Of a DNA stretch of 64,000 bases, positions 23,248 to 34,377 are shown piece by piece. Origin of the DNA: Diplocarpon mali (Eukaryota > Ascomycota > Leotiomycetes > Helotiales > Drepanopezizaceae); NCBI GenBank assembly GCA_024741835.1, contig JAENRP010000086.1, positions 1-64,000 of the forward strand, written 5' to 3'. Under the pieces are notes generated by a model that worked only from the letters and a program-made list of their open reading frames with translations, searched no databases and had not been told where the DNA came from. Both the position numbers and the translations under genes were made by a program. Each line of letters begins with the position of its first letter. The first letter of the stretch is position 1.

Positions 23248-24162
23248 ATGGCAGGACTCGTTGGCTATGTTAGCAGCGATGAAGAGGACCACGCTGTCCT
23301 TGATATTTCGAAGAGGAACGTAGATCTGCGTACATCATATCGTCTGGAACACTCTGACAGCACAGGTCAGTCGGATGGACCCTCGTGTTCAAAAAGTCAT
23401 GCAAATAGCCACAAGTCTGGTATTTCTCAATGTTCGCAGCTGATGGCTCCACACTTTCTGACTCGATTTGCAGATACTCGTTGCAATGGTGACGCAGAAC
23501 CTCACCTAGAGGCACCTTTAGTCGGACCTATTCTTGGACCCGTAGCAGATGTCTCTGAGAATTTACTGGAAGACACAGATCAGGCCATGGCTCCTCTCTC
23601 ACCATATTCCGCCAATCGAGCTCTATTAAGAGACTTGACATTACCAACTCTTCCAAACTACAACATCCCGCCATCACCACCTGGATCACCTCTAGCGAGT
23701 ACAAATGCTAAGTTTAAGCATTTCCTTGGGCTGAAGAAGCAAGGAGTTCACTTCAACGAGAAGTTAGCGAAGTCAGATGCACTCAAGAACCCGAGTCTCA
23801 TGCAGAAGCTAATGGACTTTGCGGATATTGATGATGCTGGTCAGTATCTCACCACCCTTCCCAGAGATCTTTGGGACCCGTATGGCTTTCCCGCGCATGC
23901 ATTCAAGGAGGAGCTCGCGAAGAGCCAACAGAGAATACTGAAAAGGCAGGAAGAGGATAAAGCAAAGGGCCAACGGGACAGCTTGGATTTTGTGCCTGCA
24001 ACATCCACATCTGAGATACCTAGTCGAAATGGAACCCTTTCGAATAGTGGACGGCCGGGTCAGAAGAGTGCGGCCGAGAGGATTATGGCTGGTCTAGATA
24101 TCAACCGGCCAAGCTCATCTCAGGCCCAAGGTAGCAAAAGGAAATCGAGGTTTGATATTTGA
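23248..24162 (+). CDS. HCNGP-like (SAP30-binding-protein family) nuclear protein
   Basis: The 304-residue frame opens with MAGLVGYVSSDEED, the short conserved N terminus of this family. It carries the HCNGP region at about 150-235 (KFKHFLGLKKQGVHFNEKL, NPSLMQKLMDF, YLTTLPRDLWDPYGFP) and ends in a basic KRKSRFDI. Animal HCNGP/SAP30BP is a nuclear protein linked to transcriptional repression and splicing; the fungal role is little known. The stretch between about residues 25 and 80 is atypical and may contain an intron beginning near GTAGAT at 23320 and ending at an AG near 23472, so the N-terminal model is uncertain. It shares its promoter with PRE4. Confidence 0.8.
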   Translation: MAGLVGYVSSDEEDHAVLDISKRNVDLRTSYRLEHSDSTGQSDGPSCSKSHANSHKSGISQCSQLMAPHFLTRFADTRCNGDAEPHLEAPLVGPILGPVADVSENLLEDTDQAMAPLSPYSANRALLRDLTLPTLPNYNIPPSPPGSPLASTNAKFKHFLGLKKQGVHFNEKLAKSDALKNPSLMQKLMDFADIDDAGQYLTTLPRDLWDPYGFPAHAFKEELAKSQQRILKRQEEDKAKGQRDSLDFVPATSTSEIPSRNGTLSNSGRPGQKSAAERIMAGLDINRPSSSQAQGSKRKSRFDI

Positions 24163-24816
24163 AGAATTATCGGTTCCGACCTTTCGAAAACTATCTGTCG
24201 AGAGAGCTGCGGGATTTCGATGGCCTAGGTATCCATTGTACTCTGGAACGAGGATGGTTGCGCAAAGCCAAGGATACGCACGCCCACCTTTTGCAACTAT
24301 AATTGGGAGTACGAAGGTATCTATCTGATTGATGGCCTTCCTGATGCAAAATGGCAAGGCTACGGTCACAAGGCAAGGCTGCGAATATGTGGATCTGGCA
24401 CAGCCAATATTTTGCATAGGCCAGCTAGCGGGCCTGAATGATCCCTGGTTAGCATCTGTAGAGCAAGTGGAAAAGTGCTATAGCATTATGCAACTATTAT
24501 CATCGCTTCTAGGTTTGTGCCGTAAGAGAATTTTCACCTGTGAACCGCGTTGACCACATTACTCGTATCAAGTCTGATAGTGATGTTTCTCGAAGACTTA
24601 GTCGTCCTCGAGAGGAAAACCTAGGTAACCTTGGAGGGGAGAGGGGAAGGGTGGTGCCCCACTTGACGTTAGCCTTCGACCCCGAAACTGAAGTGAACTA
24701 CATCATCGTAATAATTATTCAATTCATCAACTGTTCGCTATAAGCACGAATTGCTGCTTTCGCTGCCAGTTCCATTGCATCTTCTGATCTCTCAGAGACC
24801 TGCCTAAAAGCCTATC
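24163..24816. other. Intergenic region upstream of the checkpoint kinase
   Basis: No gene is supported. The stretch holds the HCNGP-like 3' untranslated region and the promoter of the Chk2-type kinase. No distinctive motif was noticed. Confidence 0.5.
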
Positions 24817-27276
24817 ATGGCGCCCAAAGAAAAGACACAAAAACGTGGTCGAGGTGGATCCGAAGACAATGAGGGCGAGTCGAAAAAAAGACGATCCGAT
24901 AGACTCTCCCAGAAAACCCTCGCGCAAAATGTTCAGTTACCATCACCAGTGACAATACCTCATCAGGAAAGCTCATCTAGCACAAGCGAAGCCTTCAAAG
25001 AAGGAACGGCAACACCACCTGAAGGCCGGCCCAGCCAGCTTCAACACCGCCCTGTGGACCAGAATAGTGTAGACATCCATGGCATTTCCTCTCCTCCTTC
25101 TGATACACAGGCTTTTAGTCAGTTCGTCTATCCAACCGCTGCGCTGTCTGAAGAGGTTCAGAACGAAGCAGAAGAAGGCGTATATGGCTATCTGTTACCT
25201 CTCGACCAAAAATATGGTAAATGCATTGTACTCAAAAAGCGGAATGGTAGGTGATTATGGCTGGTTCTGCATCCCAAGATAGCCTATCTTTCCTCAAATA
25301 ATTGTGCGATAACCGGTTGCTAACTTCCTTACGTGTATTTCAGCCTGCCCAATGCCAGATGAGAAAAAGTCGACGAAGAGCGGTAACAATTACAAGCAGG
25401 AAGAGGAAGCATATGAACAAACCAAACTCAAAGGTATTGCTTCCGGAGGCTATCTCATTGGGAGGCATCCAGAGGCAGATCTCATCATCGACGATGCTAG
25501 GATCTCCAACCGTCACCTCCTCATCTTCACTGAAAACAAGGGAGGGGACACAGTGGCAGTGGTCGAAGACAGTAAGTGCTCGCTGGGGTCCCCTTCTCTT
25601 ATACAGATTGTTTCGCCAGGCTCGAGACACTGTATCTTCCCCAGGCATGCTCCCCACCTGCTGATCAACCTCGGCTCTTCTAAACACTAGAAAGAAAAAG
25701 ATACTGATTCCGATTCCTTGCTCTAGTGTCTTCTAATGGTACATTCGTCAACGAGGCTATCATCGGGAGAAATAAAAGACGGGAGCTTGAAGACCAAGAC
25801 GAAATATCCGTTCTGGATCAGGCAAGGTTTGTGTTCAGATATCCCAAGAACCGTGAAACAAGTGCTTTTTTGCACCAATATACACTATTGGAGAAGCTTG
25901 GAAAAGGCCACTTTGCGGAAGTCTTCCTCTGTGTTGAGAAGTCAACTGGAATCCGATTTGCGGTGAAGATATTTACAAAGCAACCGGGCGTCGAAGAGCG
26001 ATCAAAGACCGAGGGTTTACAACAAGAAATTGCGGTACTGATGGGAGTAAGCCATCCCAACTTGCTTTGCTTGAAAGATACTTTTGACGAGCAAAATGCC
26101 GTCTACCTAGTTCTGGAACTTGCTGCCGAGGGAGAGTTATTTAACTGGATCGTTATGAAACAAAAGTTGACAGAGGAGGAAACGAGGAAAATATTCATTC
26201 AGCTGTTCCAGGCAATCAAATATCTGGTAAGCCTTCAGCTTCAGTCTCGTCCGTTATATCAAGCTCACAACTGGCAGCATGACCGAGGCATTGTCCACCG
26301 GGATATAAAACCCGAAAACATCCTCCTGACTGACAAGGATCTCCACATAAAAGTTGCAGATTTTGGTCTCGCAAAGATCATTGGAGAGGAATCCTTTACC
26401 ACAACACTTTGTGGAACCCCAAGTTACGTCGCGCCTGAAATTCTCGAGGATTCCAGAAATCGCCGCTACACCCGTGCTGTGGACATTTGGTCGTTAGGAG
26501 TTGTGCTGTACATCTGTCTCTGTGGATTTCCGCCTTTCTCAGACGAGCTCAACACCAGAGACAATCCATACAGTCTCACACAACAAATCAAGACCGGAAG
26601 ATTTGACTACCCTTCACCCTATTGGGATTCAGTCGGAGATCCAGCTCTAGATCTCATTGACCGAATGTTGACTGTTGATGTTAAGAAGAGATATACGATT
26701 GACGACTGTCTGGAGCATCCCTGGACGAGACAAAAGCAAATCAATCTGAAAGATAGTACCGACGGACTTGTGGGCGGTATCGAGAATTTGGACTTCAGCA
26801 AACGCAAACTCGCTCGAGAGCGTACACTCCTGAGTAGCATTAACGATGTGAAGATAACCAGGGTCATTGACGTCGAGTCATCGAAGGATTCTGTCAAAGT
26901 CTACGTCAAGAACCCAGAGTCTAAGTATCCCGAGAATCGAATTAACAATTCCGCTCCGGAGACAACTTCAGACGGCATTCCGAAGTCTATTCAAGGTCCC
27001 CCGAAACAGGAAGAAACACCGGCAGATGCCAGGGAGTGAGTGTTATCCAAAATTTTCCTTCATATTTGAATGGCTTTTTTGCACCAGGTTTCCTTTTTAA
27101 AAATACTTTCCACATCCTGAGCCAATCCTTGCGCTCTGATGTATTCTTTAAAAGTTGGCACTAATTCTGAATTTGCCCACAGCCCGAACGAGTTTATGGC
27201 ACTTGGCGGTAAAGGAGATCAAGAGCTGTTTGGTGATGAAGGCTCCATCTACTCTAAGGAGACGCCAGTGAAGTAG
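24817..27276 (+). CDS. Chk2/Cds1/Rad53-type DNA-damage and replication checkpoint kinase
   Basis: Five exons (24817-25246, 25344-25571, 25727-26226, 26278-27035, 27183-27276) join in frame into 669 residues. A basic, nuclear-looking N terminus precedes one FHA domain (about 155-260) with GRHPEADLIIDD, SNRH and SSNGTFVN, the phosphothreonine-binding motifs. The kinase domain (about 271-540) has GKGHFAEV, FAVKIF, VHRDIKPEN, DFGLAK and SYVAPEI. The conserved C terminus is NEFMALGGKGDQELFGDEG, encoded by a separate 94-nt exon. A single N-terminal FHA, as in S. pombe Cds1 and animal Chk2, sets it apart from yeast Rad53 with two. It would be activated by ATR/ATM-type kinases and stabilise stalled forks. 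The third intron is 51 nt with no stop, so retention would insert 17 residues just before the catalytic loop. Confidence 0.92.
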
Positions 27277-27800
27277 AGAAATTTCTGACGAGATTTGATG
27301 AGCAGGGCATTGACCCATTTCCACCTGGCTGTTCCTCACGAAAATAGAGGCTAGACTTTTTCTGATATTCCGGTCAATGATGCTTTCTCATATTCTTGTA
27401 ATACGATTTCTTGTACATAAAAAACAGGGCCGGAACAAAAAGCGATGCTGTTTGGAAATGGGCGCGGGAATAACGATGGTGTTGTCAGTCCACACGGGCA
27501 GGTGCGAGGGGTATCTGGGATGTCATCCGAGCAACATAAATCTGCTCGACGAGTCTCACCCCTTTTCTATTTCCAGACCTACTTTGTTCGTATTAATGTG
27601 AGAGCCTCACATAATTTTTCATGTGGTATACAATTATGTAAATATAATATGTTACCCACGAGCCCCACAACGCCAGCTATGCAGACCACAAGCTTCGCCA
27701 TAGCATCAGCGTCCCCAACACCAAAATTACAAGTCGACCCATGTCCTACAAATGGCCTCAACTTTTATACAACTTCATCGAGAGAGAGCGAGGAGAATCA
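27277..27800. other. Convergent intergenic region
   Basis: The stretch lies between the stop of the checkpoint kinase and the stop of the Mdm31-type gene. Open frames are present but match nothing; it is probably two 3' untranslated regions. Confidence 0.5.
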
Positions 27801-30108
27801 TCACGCCACGTTACCCGCCATTCCCATGAAAAGAGCCTGAATAGCAAGCGAAATTGACCAAAAGCCGACCTTCTTCAGTCGCCTTAGCCTCGCCTGGCTG
27901 TCTACTACGTCTTTGGCGAATGCTTCATATGTCTCCGCGGATAAGTCTTCCATCAATCCACTGTCGAATATCGTCCAGCTGCCGTCGAACTCGCTGGCGC
28001 GTTTCACGATCCGGCAGTTGATGGGAATAAATGTGTTTCGAGAGTTTATATAAGCCACGATGGGCCTGATAAGCGCTTGGTTAATATAAGAAAGATCCCG
28101 AGTGAAGAGCGGGACCGCCGCTCGGACATCGTTAAGATGGACACGGAGGTCCATGACGAGAAAACGCTTGTCGTCGTCTCGGTTAAGCTTCTCTTGGTAA
28201 GAAGCCCGCTTCTCTGAAGTGTTCAGATCTGCTGTTCGGGAGTTCTCGAGGATGTGGATGTAGCGATTCGAAGTCACTGTAGCTTCCATTCGGTCGTAGA
28301 AGTCGGACATCACTCTTGCGATGCTGTCGTCTGTCTCGTTTGGGAACATGACATCTGCTACTATGTCTACGTTTCCTTCATGGATCCAACCGAACGGACC
28401 TTCAACTCCTCGGTTAAGGTGATCTATTTTCAGACCGTCTATGCGGAGACGACTTTGCTTCTTCCACGGATTTGTCTCGCTGCTACTCTCCTCGTCGTGG
28501 TAGACCTTTGCAAAGCCATGCATTTGCCTAGGATGGATAGTGAAGAGAGATCCATCGAAAGCGCCTGACATGATGTTTGCCGAGAGAAAGTCATAGAATA
28601 GCCATTGTTTCCTCAACTGGGGCAGCTCGCAGGAGAAAATACTCACGGAAAATGGCCTGAAACCGTTCGGCTGATGGACTGTGACGAGGAGATCCTCCAT
28701 TTTGAATGAGTCTATCTCAAAATCTCCAGGATGGTGCTCGTGACGATAGGTCTTGGGATCGACGTACTCGCCGCCCCAATGAACTGAAGTTCTGTCGACT
28801 ACACCTCGAACGCCCTTTACCTCCACATCTCGTAAAAGACCCTTGCCACTCCACCATTTGACGAACGACAGCGTAACGTTGACGGTATCGATTGTCAAAT
28901 CAAACTGTGTATAATTCGTATCCTCTTCTTCCTCGTCTTTTCGCCCACCCACTTCGGCTTGTCTCTCAGCAGCTGCCTCCGCTGCCGCGCTCATCGATGA
29001 TCCTTTACGGACTTTTATGTTTCCCTGGCCTGGTCTCCTGGAAACGAAAACATTGTGGAAAGTTATAACCCCGTTCTTCCATTTCGGCACAATTGCAGAT
29101 TCGAAAACTACCTTAACTCCAGCTGAATGTGTTAGGTAATCACCGACCCATCTAGCTAATGTTTCTATGATGCTAGTCAGGATTCGCAGATACCATGTGA
29201 TAGCCCGGAGACATACCTTGTGCAACTACAGTATTGATAGACAAGATAACAAGTGAGAAAAAGGTTGTGGTCCCGACTAGAACCCATACGATATTCCCTA
29301 GAACAAACCATGAAACAAAAGCACTCCAGTCGTCAACATTCCAGGGCTGGGCACTCCTGATAGAAAACCATTTGAATCGGACCTTCAAACGTGACCAGAA
29401 TCCAGTCGCTGCTGCAAGAAGCTCCTCCTTTGTCGGGCGGTGCATCTGAGGAAGATGTAGATAGCTGGTCGACTTGTCTTGTACAGGAGTTTCGACCTTC
29501 TTCGAATCAGGCGCAGTTTTCGAGGCGTTGGTCCCATTCTGAGATGGTTTCCTGGCATTCTGCGTGTTCGATGTAGAACTTTTATTGCGTCTTGCATTCC
29601 CTCTTTCTCGTCTCCGAGTATTCGAGTGGATGTCCCTGCGCCATGCTTGCTGTGCCAAAGAAGTGATCCTCTGCCGGGGTATTTTAAGCCCGGTGTATAA
29701 TGGCTTTTCTGTTGGTGCCGTACATAACGCAAGAGCGGAGGTCGTCGCAGTCGTCGCAGTCGACGTTGGATTAAGATCGAAGAAAAGAATGCTACACGAG
29801 GCAAATCTTTTGGAAACGGAGCTCTGTGAAGTGGACTGCTTGACCCGCGGCCGAAACCAAGAGAGTCCTCGAGATGGATTGTGTATCGGGATTGGAGAAG
29901 GAAGGGGAGTTTTTCGGGGTAATCCGGCTAGTTTGAAGACCATGAAATGGCTAACTGGATCCCGTAAATGGGAACACAATTTCTGTGTTATTTTCGAGGA
30001 CATGCTCGCCAGGTCATCATGGATACGGGAAGACAATAAGAGCCGCAAACTCCATTGTTCTGAGCATGCGAGCTGAACATTGCACGCGCTTGATGACGAG
30101 GGCGGCAC
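27801..30108 (-). CDS. Mdm31/Mdm32-family mitochondrial inner-membrane protein
   Basis: Two exons on the minus strand, 30108-29217 and 29164-27801, joined over a 52-nt intron (GTATGT..ATAG) give up to 751 residues. The N-terminal ~230 residues are Ser/Arg-rich with few acids, as expected of a long mitochondrial presequence. A membrane segment lies near 275-300 (SWFVLGNIVWVLVGTTTFFS), and a weaker hydrophobic stretch at the extreme C terminus. The large domain between them has the family features ETLARWVGDYL, WKNGVITFHNV, a long acidic insert and DGSWTIFDSGLM. Mdm31 and Mdm32 are needed for mitochondrial shape and distribution and for cardiolipin-related lipid handling in yeast. A start at a later Met (MSSKITQKL, about 30003) is possible. 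The gene is head-to-head with PNO1 at 127 bp. Confidence 0.88.
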
Positions 30109-30235
30109 CTAGGTTTTGATCAACAAGGCGCTAGGCGGAGCCGAGAATTTTCACAAATTCTTATCGCGTATCAAGGTTGTCTATGTACAATTTCTTTCCC
30201 CACAAAGGTAGAACACATAAATTCAGACAGCAAAT
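30109..30235. promoter_or_regulatory. Short bidirectional promoter between MDM31-type gene and PNO1
   Basis: Only 127 bp separate the two proposed ATGs (about 230 bp if the later Mdm31 start is used). An AATTTTCACAAATTC word lies near 30148. No confident factor site is visible. Confidence 0.5.
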
Positions 30236-31101
30236 ATGCCCGCACCAACCGCGTTGATTCAAAGGTCTGAGGAGCCGGCTGAGGCCGCCAGTGTACCATT
30301 ACCACAAGGTATGAAAACATGCATTGTGCGCGCAATCACAGACTGATCTAGGAGTAGAGCAGGACGACGAACTTTTACTCAATGCGCCAGACGCGGAACC
30401 AACAGTCCTGAAAGCAGTCCAGCCAGTGGATGGAGACACCGAGATGCATATCGATGAGGAGGGCAGACCAAGGTTCGCTCCGGCCACGATCACGGTGAGT
30501 TTCTCCCAAGTCCTCGAGAAATGCATTCGTTGACCCCATCAAGGATGAAGCAACCCGAGTAGAATCACGAAAAATCCCTATCCCACCCCACCGATTTACT
30601 CCTTTGAAGGCTGTATGGCCAAAGATGTACCCTCCACTCGTCGAGCACCTCAAACTCCAAGTCCGAATGAACACCAAGTCCAAGGCCGTCGAGCTCCGCA
30701 CCTCAAAGCATACCACCGACCCAGGGGCGCTGCAAAAGGGCGCAGATTTCGTTCAGGCTTTCTCCCTCGGATTCGACGTTGATGACGCTATCGCCCTACT
30801 TCGTCTAGACGATCTATACATCCAGACTTTCCAGATCCAGGATGTCAAGACATTGCAGGGTGAGCACCTCGGCAGAGCGATTGGTAGAATTGCAGGGAAG
30901 GATGGGAAGACCAAGTTTGCGATCGAGAATGCGAGTAAGACGAGAATAGTGCTCGCAGATTCGAAGATTCATCTCCTAGGTGGCTTCAAGAATATTCAAA
31001 TTGCGAAGACGGCGGTTGTAAGCTTGATTTTGGGAAGCCCGCCTGGGAAGGTATATGGCAATTTGAGAACAGTGGCGGCCAGGATGAAAGAGAGATTCTG
31101 A
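30236..31101 (+). CDS. PNO1: Pno1/Dim2 KH-domain ribosome assembly factor
   Basis: Three exons (30236-30308, 30352-30494, 30544-31101) join in frame into 257 residues, near the ~274 of yeast Pno1. An acidic N-terminal third leads into two KH-like units. The second carries the nucleic-acid loop as RIAGKDGKTKFAIEN and ends KVYGNLRTVAARMKERF, nearly invariant in the family. Pno1 binds the 3' end of 18S rRNA precursor in 90S and pre-40S particles, recruits the Dim1 methylase and holds back Nob1 cleavage. It acts in the nucleolus and cytoplasm. Introns are 43 and 49 nt; the first exon codes only 24 residues. It shares a short promoter with the Mdm31-type gene. Confidence 0.95.
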
Positions 31102-32010
31102 GATGAAGATTGAGGAAAAGGTCGAGCTATGAGTGGCCCACATTGTACGGCGCCTGGTGCTACATTTGGGGGGAGTTTGGGGTATGACAATGGCAAGTAC
31201 TGTGATCACAATCTGCCGCAGGAAGACTTAGGTGTTGCATCTGCTACGCAATCATGCTACCGATACAAGCACAGGAGATCCGGCACTGGGCCATACATGA
31301 AAGGTAATTTTCAAAACTATACATATATATAGTACGTGCTCAAAAGATTCCGGACTCCACGTCTGCCCGGAATTTTTGCTAGTAGTCATTTTACTAGAGG
31401 GCGAACGGGGGAAGGCAGTGGGTGCGCCTTACGATGCGGTGAGCCTCATCGAAACTTGTAGAACTACTGTGTCTTACAGATTTCTATGGAGTAAGTATTG
31501 TCGAAATGCTATAGACAAAGCGGAAACAAGGAGGGTTGAACGAGACTCACTGGCAACCCCTTTTCGTACTTTGGATAGGGTACGGTCAATGATATTTAAA
31601 CTACTATCGACTACTTTTGGAGCTTAGGTCACCTCAATACTGTATAAATCTAACATTCTGGCAGCATGTAAATTGGTTTTCGGCTCGACTAGATTTGCGG
31701 ATTGAGGTAGCCACGTACCAAGCAGAGATACATCGGGAGGCATATTTTGATAATGAAAATCATTGTTATTATTTCCATGAATAGAAGGGCAAGGCACAAC
31801 CTTCTTCAATAGTCCTTCGACCAGAAATTTCGTCAAATACGAGACACCCGCTCTGGCTGATGCTTTCGAAGAATTATTTCATGGCAACGACAAACGAGGC
31901 AAGTGAGATGCTGCAGAAAACTCCAGTCATCCCTCAAAAACAAAAAAGGCAATTTTCCCAACAACTAGAAGACATCCTTCATCTCGTCTGACCACCATGG
32001 AAAAACTCGC
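31102..32010. other. Convergent intergenic region
   Basis: The stretch lies between the stops of PNO1 and the Hsp20 gene. Frames at 31376-31627 (+) and 31624-31836 (-) resemble nothing I know. AT-rich sequence near 31310-31330 may be part of a 3' end signal. Confidence 0.45.
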
Positions 32011-32727
32011 TCAACCAATGGCGATTTTGCGCGCCTCGTGCTTCTTAGCCTTCGGCACAATTACGGTCAAGACGCCATTCTTCATCGATGCCTTGACGGC
32101 GTCCTGATCGACGCGGACCGGAAAGGTGAAGGAACGGGAGAACTCGCCTACGGAACGCTCCGAGACCCAGTACTTGGCTTCGGGCTTGGGAGCGTCCTTG
32201 GGAGCGACCTGAGTATTCTTCCCAGGGGCAACGATGGCGCTTGCATCTTCGTCCTCGACAGTGGCCTTGTGAGGCTTGGAGCTGGATGATTCTGCTCCCT
32301 CGATGGCGGCTTGGCTGGCGGCGCCCTCGATCGAGCCAGCGGCGGGAGTGCCAGAGGAATAGGAACGCTCTGTGTGGCCGCGGACTGTGATGGTCCTAAC
32401 GTCTGTTAGTGATCGCCTTGATATGGACGCCATGTTTATGAAGTCTAGAGAAGTAACTTACTGAATGTCGGTGAACTCAATCTCGACGTCGCTCTGCTCA
32501 ATTCCAGGCAGTTCGCCATGGAGCTCGTAGGTATCAGCCAACTCCTTGACATCGAACTTGGGAGTGAAGGTCTTCATCGTGAGGCGTGTTGGACGGTCGG
32601 AGTTGGCGTGGCTGGAAGGGTTGTTCTTGGAGTGCTGCTCGAAGTCATCGAGGAGGCGGAAAAGAGGATGATAGCTTGTTTGGGAAGCCGGGGCAGAGGC
32701 GAAAAAGGAGCCGGGGAAGAAAGACAT
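32011..32727 (-). CDS. Small heat-shock protein (Hsp20/Hsp30 type)
   Basis: Two exons on the minus strand, 32727-32462 and 32395-32011, joined over a 66-nt intron give 216 residues. The start MSFFPG followed by HPLFRLLDDF is usual for fungal Hsp30 proteins. The alpha-crystallin domain (about 55-216) begins FTPKFDVKELADTYELHGELPG and ends with the signature KNGVLTVIVPK. As in other fungal members, a ~70-residue Ser/Ala/Lys-rich loop interrupts it (about 95-165). These chaperones hold unfolded proteins during heat stress, without ATP. An earlier in-frame ATG at 32799 would add 24 basic residues, so an alternative longer form cannot be excluded. A perfect heat-shock element lies about 200 bp upstream of the start (32926-32938). 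Confidence 0.93.
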
Positions 32728-34377
32728 CCTGCGCTTTGGAGTGTGGAAGAGTGTAGTTTGCTTCTTGAGAGGTTGCTTGATTGTTCTGATTGCTTTCATG
32801 AAGAATGTTTGATGATGTGTGCAGATACAGAACTCATGGTAAAGACAGGTGGTATTAAATACTTTTCAAAGAGGATCTCTACAGTGCGCTGGAAGATTCT
32901 CCGAATATCTAGAGCAAGCTCAGAAGAAATTTCGAGAACCGTGTGGTTCACGGAGGGAAGACCGAGAGTCGCATTGTTGCGGCTCGCATCTTCTCCAAGC
33001 ACCTAGAACTTTCCACTGCAGCCGAGAACGTACGGGTAGGAAACAAAGACCCAATTTCAAAGTTTTCTCAATGACATCAATCATACTTGCACGGAAAGCA
33101 TATGCACCCAGGCAAAGCCTTCACATGACGGCAATAGGGCATGCACGTTTCGAACCCCCTGAGGCATGAGAAGGGAGGTTCTCCGGTCAGCCCGGTATTT
33201 GGGTGGAGGTCAGGGGGAAGCGAGGATGACTAAGACAAAACAGCAGGCCATGACAGTTACCACGCCAGCCACTGCACACGACAGTTCTGGACATCAGAAC
33301 AACCATGTCTTGCCCAGTAATCCTGTCCACGCTGCAAAAGACACTGGGGACAGTGCTGGCCCCTCACGATCGGCCTCCATGCATCCCCTCGTCATCACAG
33401 GTCGGCTCTGCCGTGTCGGATATCGACTTTTCACGTTCCAACGTGCCGCCGACCTCAGGATCTTTTACCAATACACACGGTAGGCGAGGGTGTGTCTTTT
33501 GTCAGCTCGAGCGGATAGACGATAAATCCAATTTGAAGACTAGACTTCATATAATTATCATGTGACACTGGCTCACTTGATTAGCTTGTCGAGGCTCTCT
33601 CAAAGGTAGTATGTAAGAGTTAAATAGTATGTAGGAGTTTAGGATCGAGAATTGTAGTACAGCATGTCTAGATCTGCGGACCAAATTGCTAACCATGTCA
33701 CATATTAAGTAGCAAAATTTCCATCGTATCTATTATTTACTACCGTTGGTTCCAAACCCTGAAATTCTTTGATTATGTACAGTCGTAAATAGAAAAAGCA
33801 GAAATAGAGCATAAACTCTACAAATCTACGAAATTAATCTTTCAATTTTTATTACTTGAACCATAAGATTCATCCGAACTGTTATCAAAAGTTTATTGGA
33901 CTGTATTTTCAGGCAGTTTTGAGTTACCAGACGATACCTTAGATTGCCCAAACCATAATGCCAGAGCCCCGGCCCAGCCGCAGAAAGTGAGCTAGTGGAT
34001 ACTACAGAAAGTCTTGAAGCACATGCTTCGGGAATCCTTTTTTCCCTTTGAATCAGAATGTGCTTGGCAGTCGTAGGAACATCGGCTGTAGAATAAAGAA
34101 AGACATTAGCAAGTACATATTGGCTAAATACTCGGAGTGGCCGTCCCTAAACGCTATGTAAATGCACCTTGTAAGCGCACTCAATGACGCGAAGCTCGAG
34201 CCATGATCTGAAAATCAATGACTCTCTTGTATACCGTCGTGAATCGTCACCAAAGATTCGTATTCTCAGCAAGCCGTCTACCGAGAACAGTATTCGAGAG
34301 CTCCTGACAATGACCCTCAAAGTAAGCATCACCATACACAGGCCAATGCCCCAGCACCGATATATCTTTGAGGGTAC
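32728..34377. other. Hsp20 promoter region and gene-free sequence
   Basis: This is 1.65 kb upstream of the Hsp20 start and downstream of the YTH gene. No gene is supported; frames at 32849-33169 and 33166-33483 look like chance. About 33580-33900 is AT-rich. The heat-shock element lies inside it. Confidence 0.5.
32926..32938. promoter_or_regulatory. Heat-shock element upstream of Hsp20
   Basis: GAAATTTCGAGAA fits the three-unit consensus GAAnnTTCnnGAA exactly. It lies 199 bp upstream of the preferred Hsp20 start. A second, weaker site (GAAGATTC then GAA one base out of phase) is at about 32892-32905. Hsf1 binds such sites. Confidence 0.75.

Noticed and set aside
33140..33165. TTCGAACCCCC word resembling a tRNA B box on the minus strand
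   Set aside because: No A box or cloverleaf pairing can be found at the right distance.
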